From contig BCIM01000009.1 in assembly GCA_039545315.1 (NCBI GenBank), positions 124,001 to 188,000 of the forward strand: a stretch of DNA of 64,000 nt. The letters are read 5' to 3'. The notes under the pieces were generated by a model. That model saw nothing but the letters and a program-made list of their open reading frames with translations, was not told the origin of the DNA and made no database searches. The stretch's first letter is position 1; every line of letters starts with the position of its first letter. The position numbers and the translations under genes are program-made. Origin of the DNA: Kondoa malvinella (lineage: Eukaryota; Basidiomycota; Agaricostilbomycetes; Agaricostilbales; Kondoaceae). Below are positions 11,201 to 24,216 of this stretch, in pieces.

Positions 11201-12137
11201 ATGCCAAACTCCCATCATCATGCCCTACAACAAAGACCAAACCATCCGGTCGCCAAGCACAACAAGTCACTTGCGGTCTTCTCTCACTGAAGAGCGCATC
11301 CCCTCTGTCGCCGGATCCACCTGGTGCCCCAGGAGGAAAACACAACTCGTATGCCTTTTCCATGACTTTATCACTGAAATTCCACAGGACGACCCCACCT
11401 TCATAAGCAATCATAAGGACGTTCAAATCTGCGGGGTGCATCTTGACGTCCACACACATGGGTATATGTCTTCTACTGGGCGCATTTGGTATTCCACTTC
11501 GACGTAACAATTCTTCCTGCTCCAACCAACAATTGGGTATTCGATAATGACTAGATGATTTTCCTGAATCGCAATCGAAAGCATCGACTGTCCCATCTTT
11601 GAAACCGATAAAGGCGTGGGAAATGTAAGGAGAGACTTCGAGGCAGGTCGCGTTTGATCGAAGGGAATGGACGGATTTCCGATGTGGTTCTTGGGTAGCG
11701 GATAGCTGGGATAGGTCATACAGCGTTAAAGTATCTTTTGAATCTATCTGTGCAGCGTCAGATCTGCTGCGTGGTTTGACAAACTCAACTCACTGCTATC
11801 AATAAGGAAGTGTTTGGCCTGAAACTGAGTAGCTTGATCGGGTGAGTAGGTCGTGTGCTCCAGGAGATTTGTATGCCCTAGCGTGTACGACTGAGACGGA
11901 CACAGCAAGCCAAGACAAAGAGCAACAAACAGGTCTGCCAAAGAGATAGAGTTGACCCGCCGCGGTGCCGACACAGAGCAGTGAAGCAACAGGATCGTAT
12001 GCTAGACAGGCTATTTCACCAAGAATGCCGAAAGAAGAGAGATCCGCCTGTTTCCAAGCGCTGCCAGATTTGAGAGCATGAGAGAAGTCGGATGCATTCA
12101 AGGTATTTGTGGCTTTCTGCCCTGCGCGATTGAACAT
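8244..12137 (-). CDS. SRO7: Lgl/tomosyn/Sro7-type exocytosis regulator
   Basis: The spliced model gives 1183 aa with frame-consistent exons 12137-11931, 11890-11794, 11743-9575, 9525-9039, 8995-8754, 8711-8440, 8368-8375 (8 nt) and 8313-8244. The N-terminus carries WD40/Lgl beta-propeller sequence (ILGEIACLAYDP, GTAAGQLYLFG, KDTLTLYDLSQL, FIGFKDGTVDAFD, GGVVLWNFSDK, CCAWRPDG, GHDDGSLAFWS). The C-terminus has an R-SNARE-like coiled segment (TRAARAEMQRTNQALEERGE, then LLSNLNESMNNIGQGAKDML) as in tomosyn. These proteins bind Sec9/SNAP25-type t-SNAREs and Rab GTPases in polarised secretion. The start is the ATG before FNRAGQK; the divergent Msi1-type gene begins 163 bp away. Confidence 0.9.
8368..8375 (-). 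other. 8-nt microexon of the Sro7-like gene
   Basis: AATATCGG is flanked by an acceptor TGCCTAG and a donor GTAAGT. Only its inclusion keeps the SNARE-like C-terminus in frame (ESMN-NIG-QGAKDMLKEAKGLAF). Both flanking introns (8376-8439 and 8314-8367) have normal lengths. Confidence 0.75.
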
Positions 12138-12300
12138 TCAGCGGTGGTGTATCACAGAGTCTCTGGTATCAAAGCAATAGCACAGGTATATCACCCTTTT
12201 GGCCGAGGTTGGACGTTTCGAGGCAACTTGTGATAATCGTCACTTTCCATCCAAACGGCCAAGTCCCAGCAAGACAACAAGACGCGTAACAAGCTACAAC

Positions 12301-14133
<1,833 letters not shown>

Positions 14134-14219
14134 AGAGTTCTGGGCGGGTGCTTGTTGTCAAAAAAGAGGAATGAAATGGTATTGAAGTACTGCCAAACGC
14201 GTTTGGCTATCGCAGTGTA

Positions 14220-14642
14220 TCATCCCGCAGGTTCCACGTCTTGTACAATTGGCCAAGAATATACCCCTCGTCTAGTCATAAGAAAATCAACCTGTCGCCA
14301 GCTAAGCCTTGTCTGAGTGTGAGAGCATGCCAGGACGTACCTCATCAATTCCAATCCTACTCCTCCAAAGATCACAAAGCCCAAGACGTATCTGTCGGAC
14401 TCTCTCAATACGCGTCCCGACCTCGCTTGACAGCGAGACTCACAATGTCCAAGCTGGAATTGGTAGCTTTCCAGAAGCAGAAGTCTTGGGCGCTGACTGA
14501 CTCGTTCGTCCTTCTCTAGCTTTTTTGGCGTATAGCTCGTTCTTGCGACGTGTGAGGAAAGGCGTAGCCTTGAAATGGAAATGAGATTAGCGCGACGACA
14601 GGTTTTGGGCTAGACAGGGACCTTGTTGCCTGTGTTGCTCAT
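14220..14642 (-). CDS. Small single-TM protein of unknown function
   Basis: Four short exons, 14642-14622, from 14568, one carrying the TM, and a last exon ending 14220, give about 86 aa: MSNTGNK, then ATPFLTRRKNELYAKKARE, a Ser/Lys-rich stretch, LPIPAWTLESDR, one hydrophobic segment (YVLGFVIFGGVGLELM) and RRGVYSWPIVQDVEPAG. Each junction has GT-AG borders and the first intron has a GCTAATC branch point. A basic N-terminal part followed by one TM helix would fit a small mitochondrial inner-membrane or assembly protein. I do not recognise the family and this assignment is a guess. The gene is convergent with the Msi1-type gene, 86 bp between stops. Confidence 0.55.
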
Positions 14643-14887
14643 CTTGAGCTTAGGCTGATATTCAAGCTAGCTGCTGGATCCTCGGCGGCAGCGGATAGAG
14701 CAGTTGATGATGTGACGTGTCTCGCGGTAGCTGAAGAAGCTTGTCACGAGATTGCGCGGATAATCACATGAAGTGCATGCTGCTCTACTGTACAATGCAA
14801 TGTCCTCTTCCTCGTGTCCCAAACTGATACGAATACTGAAAAGGATACTACCAATGTCCCGCCGAAAGCCCTCTTACATTCTTTGCT
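14643..14887. other. Spacer, nothing recognised
   Basis: Promoter side of the small TM gene and 3' side of the CaaX gene. No ORF, RNA gene or repeat could be supported. Confidence 0.3.
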
Positions 14888-15259
14888 TCATGAGATCGTA
14901 CAGCATAGTCGCTCTTCCAATACATCATCATGATATGTCTTTAAGCAGAGTCAGCCAATTAGCGACGACGGACGAGCGAGAGCTTACTTTACGATCCCAA
15001 TATGCACGACCTCTGGAATCATGGCGCATTATCTCATCGTACCGACTGCAGTGACTAGATCAGTCTGGCATTCAGATAAAGCACAGCTGACTCACTGATA
15101 CGGATTTGAAGCATACCCTCCGTATTGACCTGGTAGAGGCATTTGCTGGCCATACGGCGAGTAAGGCATAGGCAGAGGTTGTTGCTGCATCATGACAGGT
15201 GATTGAACCATGATTGGCTGTTGTACCATCTGAACCGGTTGCTGCATTACATAGGCCAT
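14888..15259 (-). CDS. Small Q/P/M-rich protein with C-terminal CaaX box
   Basis: Exons 15259-15096, 15045-14988 and 14938-14888 give exactly 90 aa. Residues 1-55 are low complexity (MAYVMQQPVQMVQQPIMVQ, then repeats of MQQQPLPMPYSPYGQQMPLP). The rest is charged (YDEIMRHDSRGRAYWDRKTYHDD) and ends LEERLCCTIS. The last four residues CTIS form a CaaX motif; X = Ser favours farnesylation, and the adjacent Cys could be acylated. Without splicing the frame stops after NPYQ, so the CaaX end depends on the two 3' introns (45-50 nt, normal borders). A 5'-UTR intron (15269-15317) is also visible. Membrane anchoring is inferred. A lipopeptide pheromone precursor is an alternative, but the length, composition and X residue argue against it. 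Confidence 0.6.
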
Positions 15260-16472
15260 GTCTTTTTTCTATGCCATGAAATCAGTATGCATCGCCGCAT
15301 CGTGTGAAGTAGCTTACCTGGTAGATGATGTGGCTTGTACGCTAGTGTAGGAAGTCTAGGAAGAAGGAAAATTCAGCATCTGACACGTATATTGAACACG
15401 ACAAATCGGGCGGCTGATCTGCACTGCTTGAACAGTAAAACCAGATGAAAAAACCCGCCTCAACCAGTCTGGGCTGACTTACGCAAGAAGAATTGGAAGT
15501 CTTTATCTGGGCAGGTCGTCGATCTGAGAAGTGAAGCAACCGATATAGGCAAGCCGTCAGAGAAGGACAGGCGGTCACGCGAGCATGAGCAAGAAAACTT
15601 TTGCAGCGGGACTTGAGCGGTGCATAATAGGCTGTGCTCTTTTTTGCAGCGGCAGGTCGCACAAGATCATGGAAGATTGGCTTCAGCTTGTCACAATGCA
15701 GGTCGTGAGATAAGGGAGAAGAAGCAGTAGCAGCGCTCGTCATTCAAATACCGTTTCCAGCAGCGGCATCAGGAAAGGCAGTGAAAGGCGTATCGCAGAG
15801 AGAGAGAGAGAGACAGAGAGTGAGGAAGAAAGAGAGAGAGCAGCTCATGCAGAGCAGCAATCGCGTTAGCCAGGAGCTGATAGCCTGGCGTCTCCGCTCA
15901 TATGCTGCTTGGTCCGAGACATCCACTGTGCGCTACTGACAGCCCCGAGCAGCGAACAAGGATTTCTCAGTCCATGAACCTCGCTTGAAGCCAAAAGAAC
16001 AGGGTGTCGAACGAACGAACATGGCATGTTGAACGCGAGCAGTGGCTCAGAATCAAGCCTGGCAAGACCTCAAGACTTTTGAAGGGCCCTATGGGCTTCG
16101 TCCCTCTGCTGTCAGCTATTGACTGGCTTTGGACTTCCAGCTTGCAATCTCATGACGCTCACCTACCTTGAATTGTCTCTCGCTCAGCACATTCCGACCA
16201 AAAGTTGCCGGAAACCGATATAACCGTAGCTCGTGATGGTTGTGCTTTCTACTCTTCTCGCAGCTCCCTGTTCTTCTCCTCGTGAAGCCTCGTAGTCGTG
16301 TTATCGAGCGGAAACATTTGAAGCGATTCTCAATTCTTGAACAAGTCAAATAACACAGTGGGTGCCGTGCAAGGCTTCACATCCGCCTGCTGATCGACCT
16401 TCTCCGTTGCTAGTGTCTTGGTGCTGCTTTTGCCGCAAAGAGAAGCGCTCTAGAGCTCCAAGGGCGCAAGTC
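15260..16472. other. 1.2-kb intergenic region with GA-rich tract
   Basis: No supported protein gene. It includes the 5'-UTR intron (15269-15317) of the CaaX gene, a GA microsatellite near 15797-15840, and otherwise unassigned sequence between two divergent small genes. Confidence 0.4.
15797..15840. repeat. Imperfect (GA)n microsatellite
   Basis: Runs of GA dinucleotides interrupted by GACAGAGAGTGAGGAAGAAA, in the upstream region of the CaaX gene. On that gene's strand it is a CT-rich tract, common in fungal promoters. Confidence 0.8.
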
Positions 16473-16801
16473 ATGGCGGATGTTGAGGCGGGCCTAGGCA
16501 GTAAAGAGGGTCCAGTCGCTCGTCCTGAGGTACGTCTATGCATACACTTCTAAGGTCTTGCGCTCAATTTGATCTTTAGGCTACATATCAGCCAAAGCAG
16601 GCCGTTTCTGTCGGACAGGCATCCAGTCATTCCAATGGCCGCAAAGAGCCAAAGTCTTCTCCTGCAAAGCAACTCGAACTCCCCATGGTCTCTGCTGCTC
16701 TTCCCAGACCTTCTCCATCTGTAGCGCCCCCTCAATATGGTCAGCATGAATTTGATCTCGCTTCACCGGAAGTAGCACCACCAGTTGCTCGCAACAAGTG
16801 A
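16473..16801 (+). CDS. Small disordered protein, unknown
   Basis: Two exons (16473-16529 and 16580-16801) joined by a 50-nt GT-AG intron give 92 aa: MADVEAGLGSKEGPVARPE, then ATYQPKQAVSVGQASSHSNG, a Lys/Ser/Pro-rich stretch, and the end ASPEVAPPVARNK. The frame is open further upstream to 16362, so the start is uncertain. No domain, signal peptide or membrane segment is visible. It could be a genuine small disordered protein or a chance ORF; the clean intron supports the former. Confidence 0.4.
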
Positions 16802-17369
16802 TTGCGTGACTGGTCAAGAGACTGAAACGCAAGACGAAGATAGCGTAGTGTTATCAGGATGTCTGCATTTGTGCCTGAATATGTTGAATGTCAAATGATG
16901 TAAAGTACAAATGGACGAGTTCCCGCTTCTGCGCTGCATGAACCGTTACTTCTATCTACACTGCTAGGGTGCCTGCCGGACTGCCCTGAAGGGCAATTCG
17001 GTGGCGCACTTGAATTATGACGTGAGGTCAGACTTGTTTGGCTGAGACTTCCTATTCAGGATCTGCAGAATCCTCTTAGATGTCAACGACTGCACCACAA
17101 TACACTAACAGCAGTGTCTATACTCTCCCTACACCTCAGTGCGTCTCTGTGCTGCCTTTGAGCAATTTATTTCCAAGTGCGGTCAAACTGATCGACAAGC
17201 CATTTTCTCTCTGCTTAGAATTCTTGGTGCATATCCCGAAACTCCTTCTTCAGTGACGGGCGCGGACACTCCGAAAGCCAACTACAACCAAAGAGAAGGT
17301 CCTTTAGAAGAGGCCGGTCGAAATATATCCGCTACCAGTACACCGCCAGAAGTCCAAGACAAGGTCACC
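16802..17369. other. Intergenic spacer
   Basis: No supported gene. CT-rich segments with CACC motifs close to 17370 fit the promoter and leader of the downstream disordered-protein gene. Confidence 0.3.
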
Positions 17370-20300
17370 ATGACTTCCGAACTACAGCCTGCCAACGACG
17401 CAAAGTCAGGCTTTCCTGTGAGTCTTCTTTATCCGCAGGGAGAGCATTCCGTTCTTATCCTCTTGCGTGAATTCTCAGGTACACTTGATGCCCGATGACC
17501 TCCGGCACGCTGCTGACAGCAAAGCTTCAAGCGTATACTCCCAGCCGGACGACACAACGGCTACTCATGCAAGGACGGAAGGCGAATTGCCAACTACTTC
17601 TGACAATACCAACTTGACGGAAGAGCGAACTGCTACCAGGCCTGACTTTCCTGAAGTTTCGCAAGCCTCTCATGTGGCCGTCAAGGATGCAGAAATTGGC
17701 GATCATGCCGAGGCGCACGACTCTACTATGGGCCAAGCCACCTCAGCTTCAGCTATGCATACCGACTCTGCAGTCAATGAAGGCAACTCGACTTCAGCTC
17801 TGCACAATGACTCGACACTCAATGAAGGCACTTCTTCTTCTGCCGAGCACACCAATGCTACACCTATGCTGTCCGGCAATGAACACGACTCGGAAGCAAA
17901 TGCAGCCAAACTTCAAAGTTTGAACCTCAACGACGAGTCCGCCGGAACAAGAGACAGCGGCATCGCCGAAGACCGTCCTTTGAGCGCCGCCAGCGGAAAG
18001 ACTGGCATGTCCGACACCAACAGCTTCCTCTCTACCGGTATTTTGCCTAACGCTACCACTGAACTGCCCGCCGTCGCACCAGTCAACCCGGCTTTCCCTC
18101 GTGCCGTCGATGAGGAGTCGTTGGCAGACAGTATCCCAATGCCTACTCAACACTTGCCTGCCATCAGAACCTCTGTTCCTGGCGGATGGAACGAGGCCGA
18201 CAACAGATCGTCAATGCAAAGTACTGCTGCTCCTGACTATGCATCTCGCCAAGCTTCTTTCATTGCTCCGTCCGCTGCTCTGTTGAAAGCCAATTCTCCG
18301 GGTCCATCTGGTAACCAGTATGCTGCTCAAGAAAACGTGCCAGTGGCTCATTCTATCGCTCCGTCTTCCGATGTCGCCCAGACTACTCAGCAGCCAGTCG
18401 CCGAATCTTCCCAAGCCGGTCTACGCGTCAGCCAAGAGCCGATCGTCGAGCGCGAAATGTCACCTGATGAATACTACCAGCACGCTCGCTCGGGTCTTCG
18501 CAATGCTTCATTCACCTCTACTCAGAAGCACGAATTGGACCTTGTCCCGCAAGCTACGGTTCCAGCTAGCGATGCCAAGTCCAGCCGCGACACTGTATCC
18601 GTTGCAGCTATGCAACAGGACATGTCTCGCTCTGGGTCTCAGCAAACCCAAAGGACTAGGTTCACTGATGACAAGAAGGATGGCTACCTCGAGGATAAGC
18701 GCGAGGTCTATCCTGAGGACAAGAGAGACGTTTACCCCGAGGACAAGAAGAGTCTTGGCGGAGGTGCCAGATCCACTCGGTCGTCGGCTTCTTTGCGCGA
18801 AAAGGATGGTCATGGAAAGGGTGTTGTGCTTGGTGCTGGTGTTGCAGGTGCTGGAGCAGGCTATGGAGCTTCAAGATTGGCTGGCGATGATCGTGGATAT
18901 GCCGCTGCAAGAGACTTCGTTCCTCAGCAGCAAAATCAGCAATACCACTCTGCGCCTCAGAACAACTTCATGAGTCCTCAAGGCCAGCGCCAGAACAGCT
19001 ACGGTCAAGGCACCAGTGCTCCTTTCCAAAACACTGCTCCTCAAGGCCAGCAATACCAGCAAAACCAACCTCATTTGATGAACGTCACTCCTCTCAATGC
19101 CGGTCTTGGTGCACCCAACGGAACTGCAGACGTTCCTGCTACTCGTGACGCTCCAACTCCTGTCGCTGCCTATGGCAACTTGCCAGCAGCTGCTCACGGT
19201 CAGCAAGTCTACCATGACAATGAGGCTCGGCGATCCAACATCTTTAACAGCATGTCTGGTGTTCCCGGTGAGCTTGTACCAGCTTGCGCCTTTTCCTCGC
19301 GCTGACATGTCTACTTAGACCCGACTGCTAATTACAACCAGCAACCTCAGTCTCGTGCCGCATCCATTCGTAACGCTGGTAGCCAATCTCGAGCTGGTTC
19401 CGTTCGCCACTCCAACCGTAACTCCGTTACTGTTTTGCCTGTCGAGGTAAGCCAATATGTGCCGATGATATTGTGTTGCTGATCTCTCTTGTGCTTAGCC
19501 TGCCCATCAAGTTCAGGTTGTCCCTCCGGCTGAGTACGTTGAAGAGCACGAACTTGTCGAAGAGCGTCCAAGACGCCGATCATCCGTTGCGAGATCTGGT
19601 ACTGTTCGCAGTCGCCGTTCCACTATTCCCGAGAACCCAGGTACGTTGGTCTATAGTATCAACAAGTGACTTTTTGACCATTTCCATCATAGCTTGGGCC
19701 AGTCACAAGGAGACAAAGAGCACAAAATGGCTGCCAGCCAACCCTCTATGGCAACGAACCCCTCCCAAGCCTGCCAAGAAGCACATTCTGCCCATGTCAC
19801 CTTGGTCACCTGACCCACCTGGCATGCGTCGTCGTGTTCAACGCGAGAAGGAAGACAAGCAGCTCAAGCGTCGCAGCTCGCTGCCCATGCATCCCTTCGC
19901 TGCAGATCAGCCCAAGCGTCGCAGCACTGTCAGCTCTCGTCGCTCTATGGACGAAAGACCAGTGTCCCGAGGCCACACTATCGTCCGACCAATGTCTCGT
20001 GCTTCTACCGTTCGCGCTGCTCCTTCACCTGCCCTCGTCAGCGGCGAGCAACAGCACACTCCAAACAAGCTTCACAAGGCTCAATCCGTTCGCAGCAGCC
20101 GCACAGCTTCTAAAGTGTACGAGTCAACTCCCTCTGGTCATGTTGGCGAAGTTGTGCCTGCAGGAGGTCTTGGTGACGGATTCCCTACCCAACCAGGACG
20201 TATCATCGCACAAGAGAAGGTTGGCCAAGATGTCATGTACGAAGGCGCTCCTGGCGTTCAAAGCGACAACATGACAAGAAACCACAGCATCTCAACTGCT

Positions 20301-20666
20301 GGCGTAGGCGAAGGCAGCAATGGTCATGGCATACTGCGCAACTCGCAATCGCAAGAGAACGCTCGACACACTGTCAGACCTGGCAACATTCAGCCCACCT
20401 ACAGCTACTCTGGAGCTCCATCTGCACCAGGCGTTCAGCGCTACCCAATGCAACGAGGAGAAACTGGTTACGACCCAGCTGCGCCAGTCTCAAACCAGCC
20501 ACAGTCAAACGGCGAACATGCCAATCACTTGATGCATCAAGTCAGCCTTGGCCAGCAAGCTCACTCTCAGCAATACGGCGGTGTGCAAAACGCTCAACAG
20601 ATGGTTCCTCAGCAAGGTCAGAACCTGTCATCCTACCCTCCGCCTCAAGCAGCTCGTTCCGGCTAG
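17370..20666 (+). CDS. Large intrinsically disordered basic protein
   Basis: The ATG at 17370 has a good context (GTCACC). Exon 1 (17370-17417) encodes MTSELQPANDAKSGFP. A large exon from 17479 to 19267 and three further exons follow, to the stop at 20664. The protein is about 1000 aa and almost all Ser/Thr/Gln/Pro-rich. Visible repeats are NEG(N/T)S-type acidic units near 17780-17860 and a KR-x-VYPEDK repeat (three similar units, 18672-18750). A Gly/Ala-rich patch (GVVLGAGVAGAGAGYGASRLAG) lies near 18820. A glutamine-rich segment follows, then a C-terminal basic part (KRRSSLPMHPF, KRRSTVSSRRSMDERP) preceded by the possibly conserved block HILPMSPWSPDPPGMRRRVQ. I do not recognise the family. 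A cortical, septal or signalling scaffold would fit this composition, but that is only a guess. Confidence 0.7.
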
Positions 20667-21293
20667 GCCGCTGTCGATGGACCATCAAAAGCAATGTTTG
20701 TCGCTACTGTATATAAAAAGATGCTAATATAACACATAGTCTTTCCAAAAACATAATCATGTGCATTTCTATTTACTCAGACAAGTATCTCCAGAATCTT
20801 GAGCCATTCTTGATGCCAACGTCGCCAACTCGTCATGCTGAGCTTGCGTTGTCAACAGCACACCACTCAAGGCTGAGACAACACAGCTGTCTGCCAAATC
20901 TGCTACATGGAATCAAGCCATTGCTAGTGTCGTATCCCTGGTAGAGATCTGCCCATATGCCTCGCTGTTGGGAACTTCACTTATTGCCAGATGACTCAAG
21001 TCGAAGCGATCTTTCCTATACTTCCGTTGCAGCGTGTTCGGGCAGATAGTCTCTCGTGACCTGTTCATCGTCTCCGCAGCTACAGTCTGATCTGCTGGCC
21101 TGTCCAATCTTTGAAATGGATGCCTCCTTCTCGCTCAAGAAGTCTGCTTCTCTCCCGGTCCCTTTCTTCTTGTGTTCCTTCCTCGTCTGATGTGGAAGAC
21201 TCCATCCTGAGCAATGGCCGAATAGCGCTTTACTCCCGTTTTGCCTTTGCTCTTAACCTGCCTGAACCGTCAAACTTGTTGCTATTAGGTCCA
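20667..21293. other. Intergenic region
   Basis: The 3' end of the disordered-protein gene (TATATAAAAAGATGC near 20710) and the promoter of the LRR-like gene. No further gene is supported. Confidence 0.35.
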
Positions 21294-23461
21294 ATGGTAT
21301 TTGGCAGCAGCAAAAAATCTCGTATAAGAGGAGGCAGCATCAGCCATCCTCAATTGCTCGAAAGCATAGAAGATCGAAGCGAGCGTTACAACGTGTACTA
21401 CGGCGATTTGGCTTCGACTAGATCTGGTTCAGCAAAGTCAACTAGATCAGCACCAGCAAGGCAAATGCGACCTGGCTGGTCTCCTCAGGTGAGCATCCAT
21501 CACTCTTCTCATTTGAACAGACAATGATTCGAAGACTACAGCAACAGGTCTTCAGTCCAGGCAGTCCGCCTTGGGCATCTCCGTCTCGCTGGAACCCTTC
21601 AGCTGGCTCTAGATCTGAGCAAGACCGAGAAGAAACGCTTTACGACGACTATGCCGAAGACTATGAGGAAGAAGCGCCAAGGCACCGGCGTAGACCAAGT
21701 GAATCTCGACATCGCCGACAGCCTTCCGCAACAGAGTCTCAAACCTCTGATAGGCGGAGGGACGAACGCCGACCCCAGAATCCTCCTCGAACACCTCTTA
21801 GCGAACGGAGCACCGGCAAGGTTGATGCTCGTCGAAGTGAAAGAGCGGGATCCGAATCGCCTAGCCTGAACAAGAAGCCGTCTGCACCTCGACTCAAAAA
21901 GAAGCCGGCTGTGAAAGAAGTTGACGATGGATCTGAGAGTGCGTCGGCCTTTTGGTTCAGATGAGTAATTCTGATGCTGGATTTCAGGATGGATCACGCG
22001 ATCATCTGAAGTAGGCTCTATGCAACCCAGCACCGCCAATACTAATTTTGGTTTAGCCATTAGCGATGGTTCGACTGACCACTCTGCAGAAATCGGTGGC
22101 AGAAGATAGCGAATCGCTCTTTACTGCCATCAACACCTTTACTCTGGATTTGGCCGTAGCTGACCAGGTCGGTCATCTACCTAGCATCTCCTGATATCGA
22201 GCTGAACCTTTGACCAATAGCGACATGACGCCCAAGCCTACCTAGAACGAGCGGCCAAAGCCATCTCTAAACTACCCAAACTGACCGATCTACGCATCAT
22301 CGGTCCCCGAGACACTCGCATCACTTTACCGGCCTCTATCTCACTCGCAATAGAAGAAAGCGGCTGCATCATTACAGCTCTGACCTTGACCCGAATCGCA
22401 TCTTTCGAAGACCCACATACCATTGCTCGAATAATAGGCAAGACTTGTTCTTCGCTCAAATTGAACGACTGTAAATTGGCGACCTGGCGACCTATGTTGA
22501 GGCATTGTACTCGATTGGATGCGCTAGAAGCTTTGGTACCGCCTGAAGGGTTGTCTTGGTTGACAAGGAGTCAATGGCAGCGATTAGGTAGTTTGAGGAT
22601 CGGTTATGGGACGGAAGAAGTCTTGCAGGATGTATTAGAGAGTGCTAGTGAGTAGTCCTCATACCTTGCCTTAGCTACCTTCCTCTGATGTGCTTGTCAG
22701 CGGCATACGAAGGCGAATCAGTCTATCGAACCAACTTGCACACTTTGGTCATTTCGCACTTTGCGCCATTGAGCTTGGACACGATTGTTCGGTTCGCTCG
22801 AACCCTAGGAACCCCAACCGTCAAGAAGCTCGAGATTTCGCGCATATCAGCAGAAGTCTTTGAGCCTAAATTATTGATCAACCTGGCTGCTTATGTGCGT
22901 CTCTGTCTACACATGATGATTGCGCTCATTTGTTTGGAATAGTTTGAGGACGTGGAAGATTTACGCATTCATTCTGCTGAAGTGGACGAAGAGACTTTGA
23001 GTGTTTCAGAAGGCCGCAAAGTCCGTACAAGAGCAGTGGATTGGACATCTGGCCGCTTTGGGATGTGCGTCTCGACTTTCCAACCCATTGGTTCTAAAGC
23101 TGATGAGTGATATAGGGACGATTACGGCGAAGCGTTCGAAGCGTTCCAACTCCTTCGAACAGTAGAAGTCAACCACTCTCGTTACCCTTTCCTGGTCTCT
23201 TCCACTCCTTCATCCACCTCTGAACCTGACGCTTCAACAATACCCAAAGTTCCCGATGGGTCAGGTCGGAACGTGTCAGACCTCATGCTGGTCGATGCAA
23301 AACATTTGGCGACGACCATACCAACGCTGAAGAGGGTTTCTTATAGTTATAGCATCAATTCTCATTTCCTGGACGTGCAGATTTCAAGAGATCGGAACAA
23401 AGCGAGTTATGGATCTGGAGTGACTGTCAAAGATCACTGGACACGACCGGGTAAAGAATAG
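21294..23461 (+). CDS. LRR-like protein with disordered N-terminus
   Basis: Exons begin at 21294 (MVFGSSKKSRIRGGSISHPQ) and continue at 21542 after a 53-nt intron. About six more follow, with phases that join cleanly. The N-terminal ~200 residues are acidic/basic disordered sequence (YDDYAEDYEEEAPRHRRR; RRRDERRPQNPPRTP). The C-terminal part is built of leucine-rich helices and strands resembling F-box/LRR solenoids: AKAISKLPKLTDLRIIGP, ITALTLTRIASFED, LNDCKLATWRPMLRHC, LHTLVISHFAPLSLDTIV, VKKLEISRISAEVFEP, DVEDLRIHSAEVDEETL, and a last TIPTLKRVSYSYS. No F-box motif was found. Function unknown; an adaptor role is conceivable. Confidence 0.65.
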
Positions 23462-23566
23462 AGTGTGTTTTTGTGACAGGTAGAATGTTTGTGCAAAGGA
23501 TGTCTATTGTTACGATGCTGCTACTGCTACCCGATATGTGCATCCGCTTGTTGTGTAGACGGTAGA

Positions 23567-24170
23567 TCACTTCAATTGAGCAAAGATCTGTGACAGGAGC
23601 GAGATGAGAGGTAGCATAAAGCGTGGCGGGCGAGAATGCTCACTTTGTTACTCGCGCAAGTGTCGACGCAATGCCTCAAGTGGACTATCAGGAAGTATGA
23701 GCATACAATGTGCAGAGAGCAGAAGAAAGAGAGAGAAGGCTCACAGAATTCCTCAACGCAGTCTTCACCTTTATGTCCATGACCGCTCGATACTTTTGAA
23801 TTGCACTCTTCAAAGTGGTGTTTGGCAGCAGCGCACTGCTTAGAGTTTGCGCAGGCTAAACAAGCACAAGGACATAGCCGTATGAGCCATTTGAATGAGA
23901 TATCGGTGTAATAGGCAGCGTACCTTCTTGAATCGCAGGAGCAGCATCTTCCGGTTCTTCTTCTTCCTCTTCTTCCTCCTCTGCAGGTGCTTCCTCCTCG
24001 TCTGCGGCCTCCTTGCTCTCACCAGATTCAACTACTTCGCCTTTTCCCTCCTCCGATCCCGTATCTGCTTTCTCCTCGTCGCCGCTCTCCTGGTGCGTCT
24101 CTCCCTCTGCATCCTGCTTGGGCTCTTCGGCCTGCACGCTAGGCATGAAATAATCAAACAGCGACACCAT
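23567..24170 (-). CDS. QCR6: Cytochrome bc1 hinge protein Qcr6
   Basis: Translation from the ATG at 24170 gives MVSLFDYFMPSVQAEE followed by a very acidic Glu-rich run (residues ~17-85), as in yeast Qcr6. After splicing, the conserved Cys-rich hinge reads ACANSKQCAAAKHHFEECNS, then KGEDCVEEFFHLRHCVDTC and ASNKIFAQLK to the stop at 23569-23567. Four exons with GT-AG introns. The cysteines form the twin disulfide hairpin of the family. The protein sits on the intermembrane-space side of complex III next to cytochrome c1 and helps electron transfer to cytochrome c. Its start codon is only 46 bp from that of the divergent PPP4R2-type gene. Confidence 0.93.
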
Positions 24171-24216
24171 TTTTGTTTGCACGAACACGGTAGTTTTAGG
24201 AAAAGAGCGACCAACA
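24171..24216. promoter_or_regulatory. Very short shared promoter QCR6 / PPP4R2
   Basis: Only 46 bases separate the two start codons of divergently transcribed genes. Both 5' UTRs and promoters must overlap the neighbouring transcription units or be extremely short. No TATA box is evident. Confidence 0.6.

Noticed and set aside
15797..15840. GA-rich tract as a possible CRISPR-like or transposon terminal repeat
   Set aside because: It is a simple dinucleotide microsatellite without spacers, inverted repeats or target duplications.
15342..15926. Minus-strand open frames upstream of the CaaX gene
   Set aside because: They cross the GA microsatellite and the 5'-UTR region, lack recognisable motifs and differ in composition from true coding exons.
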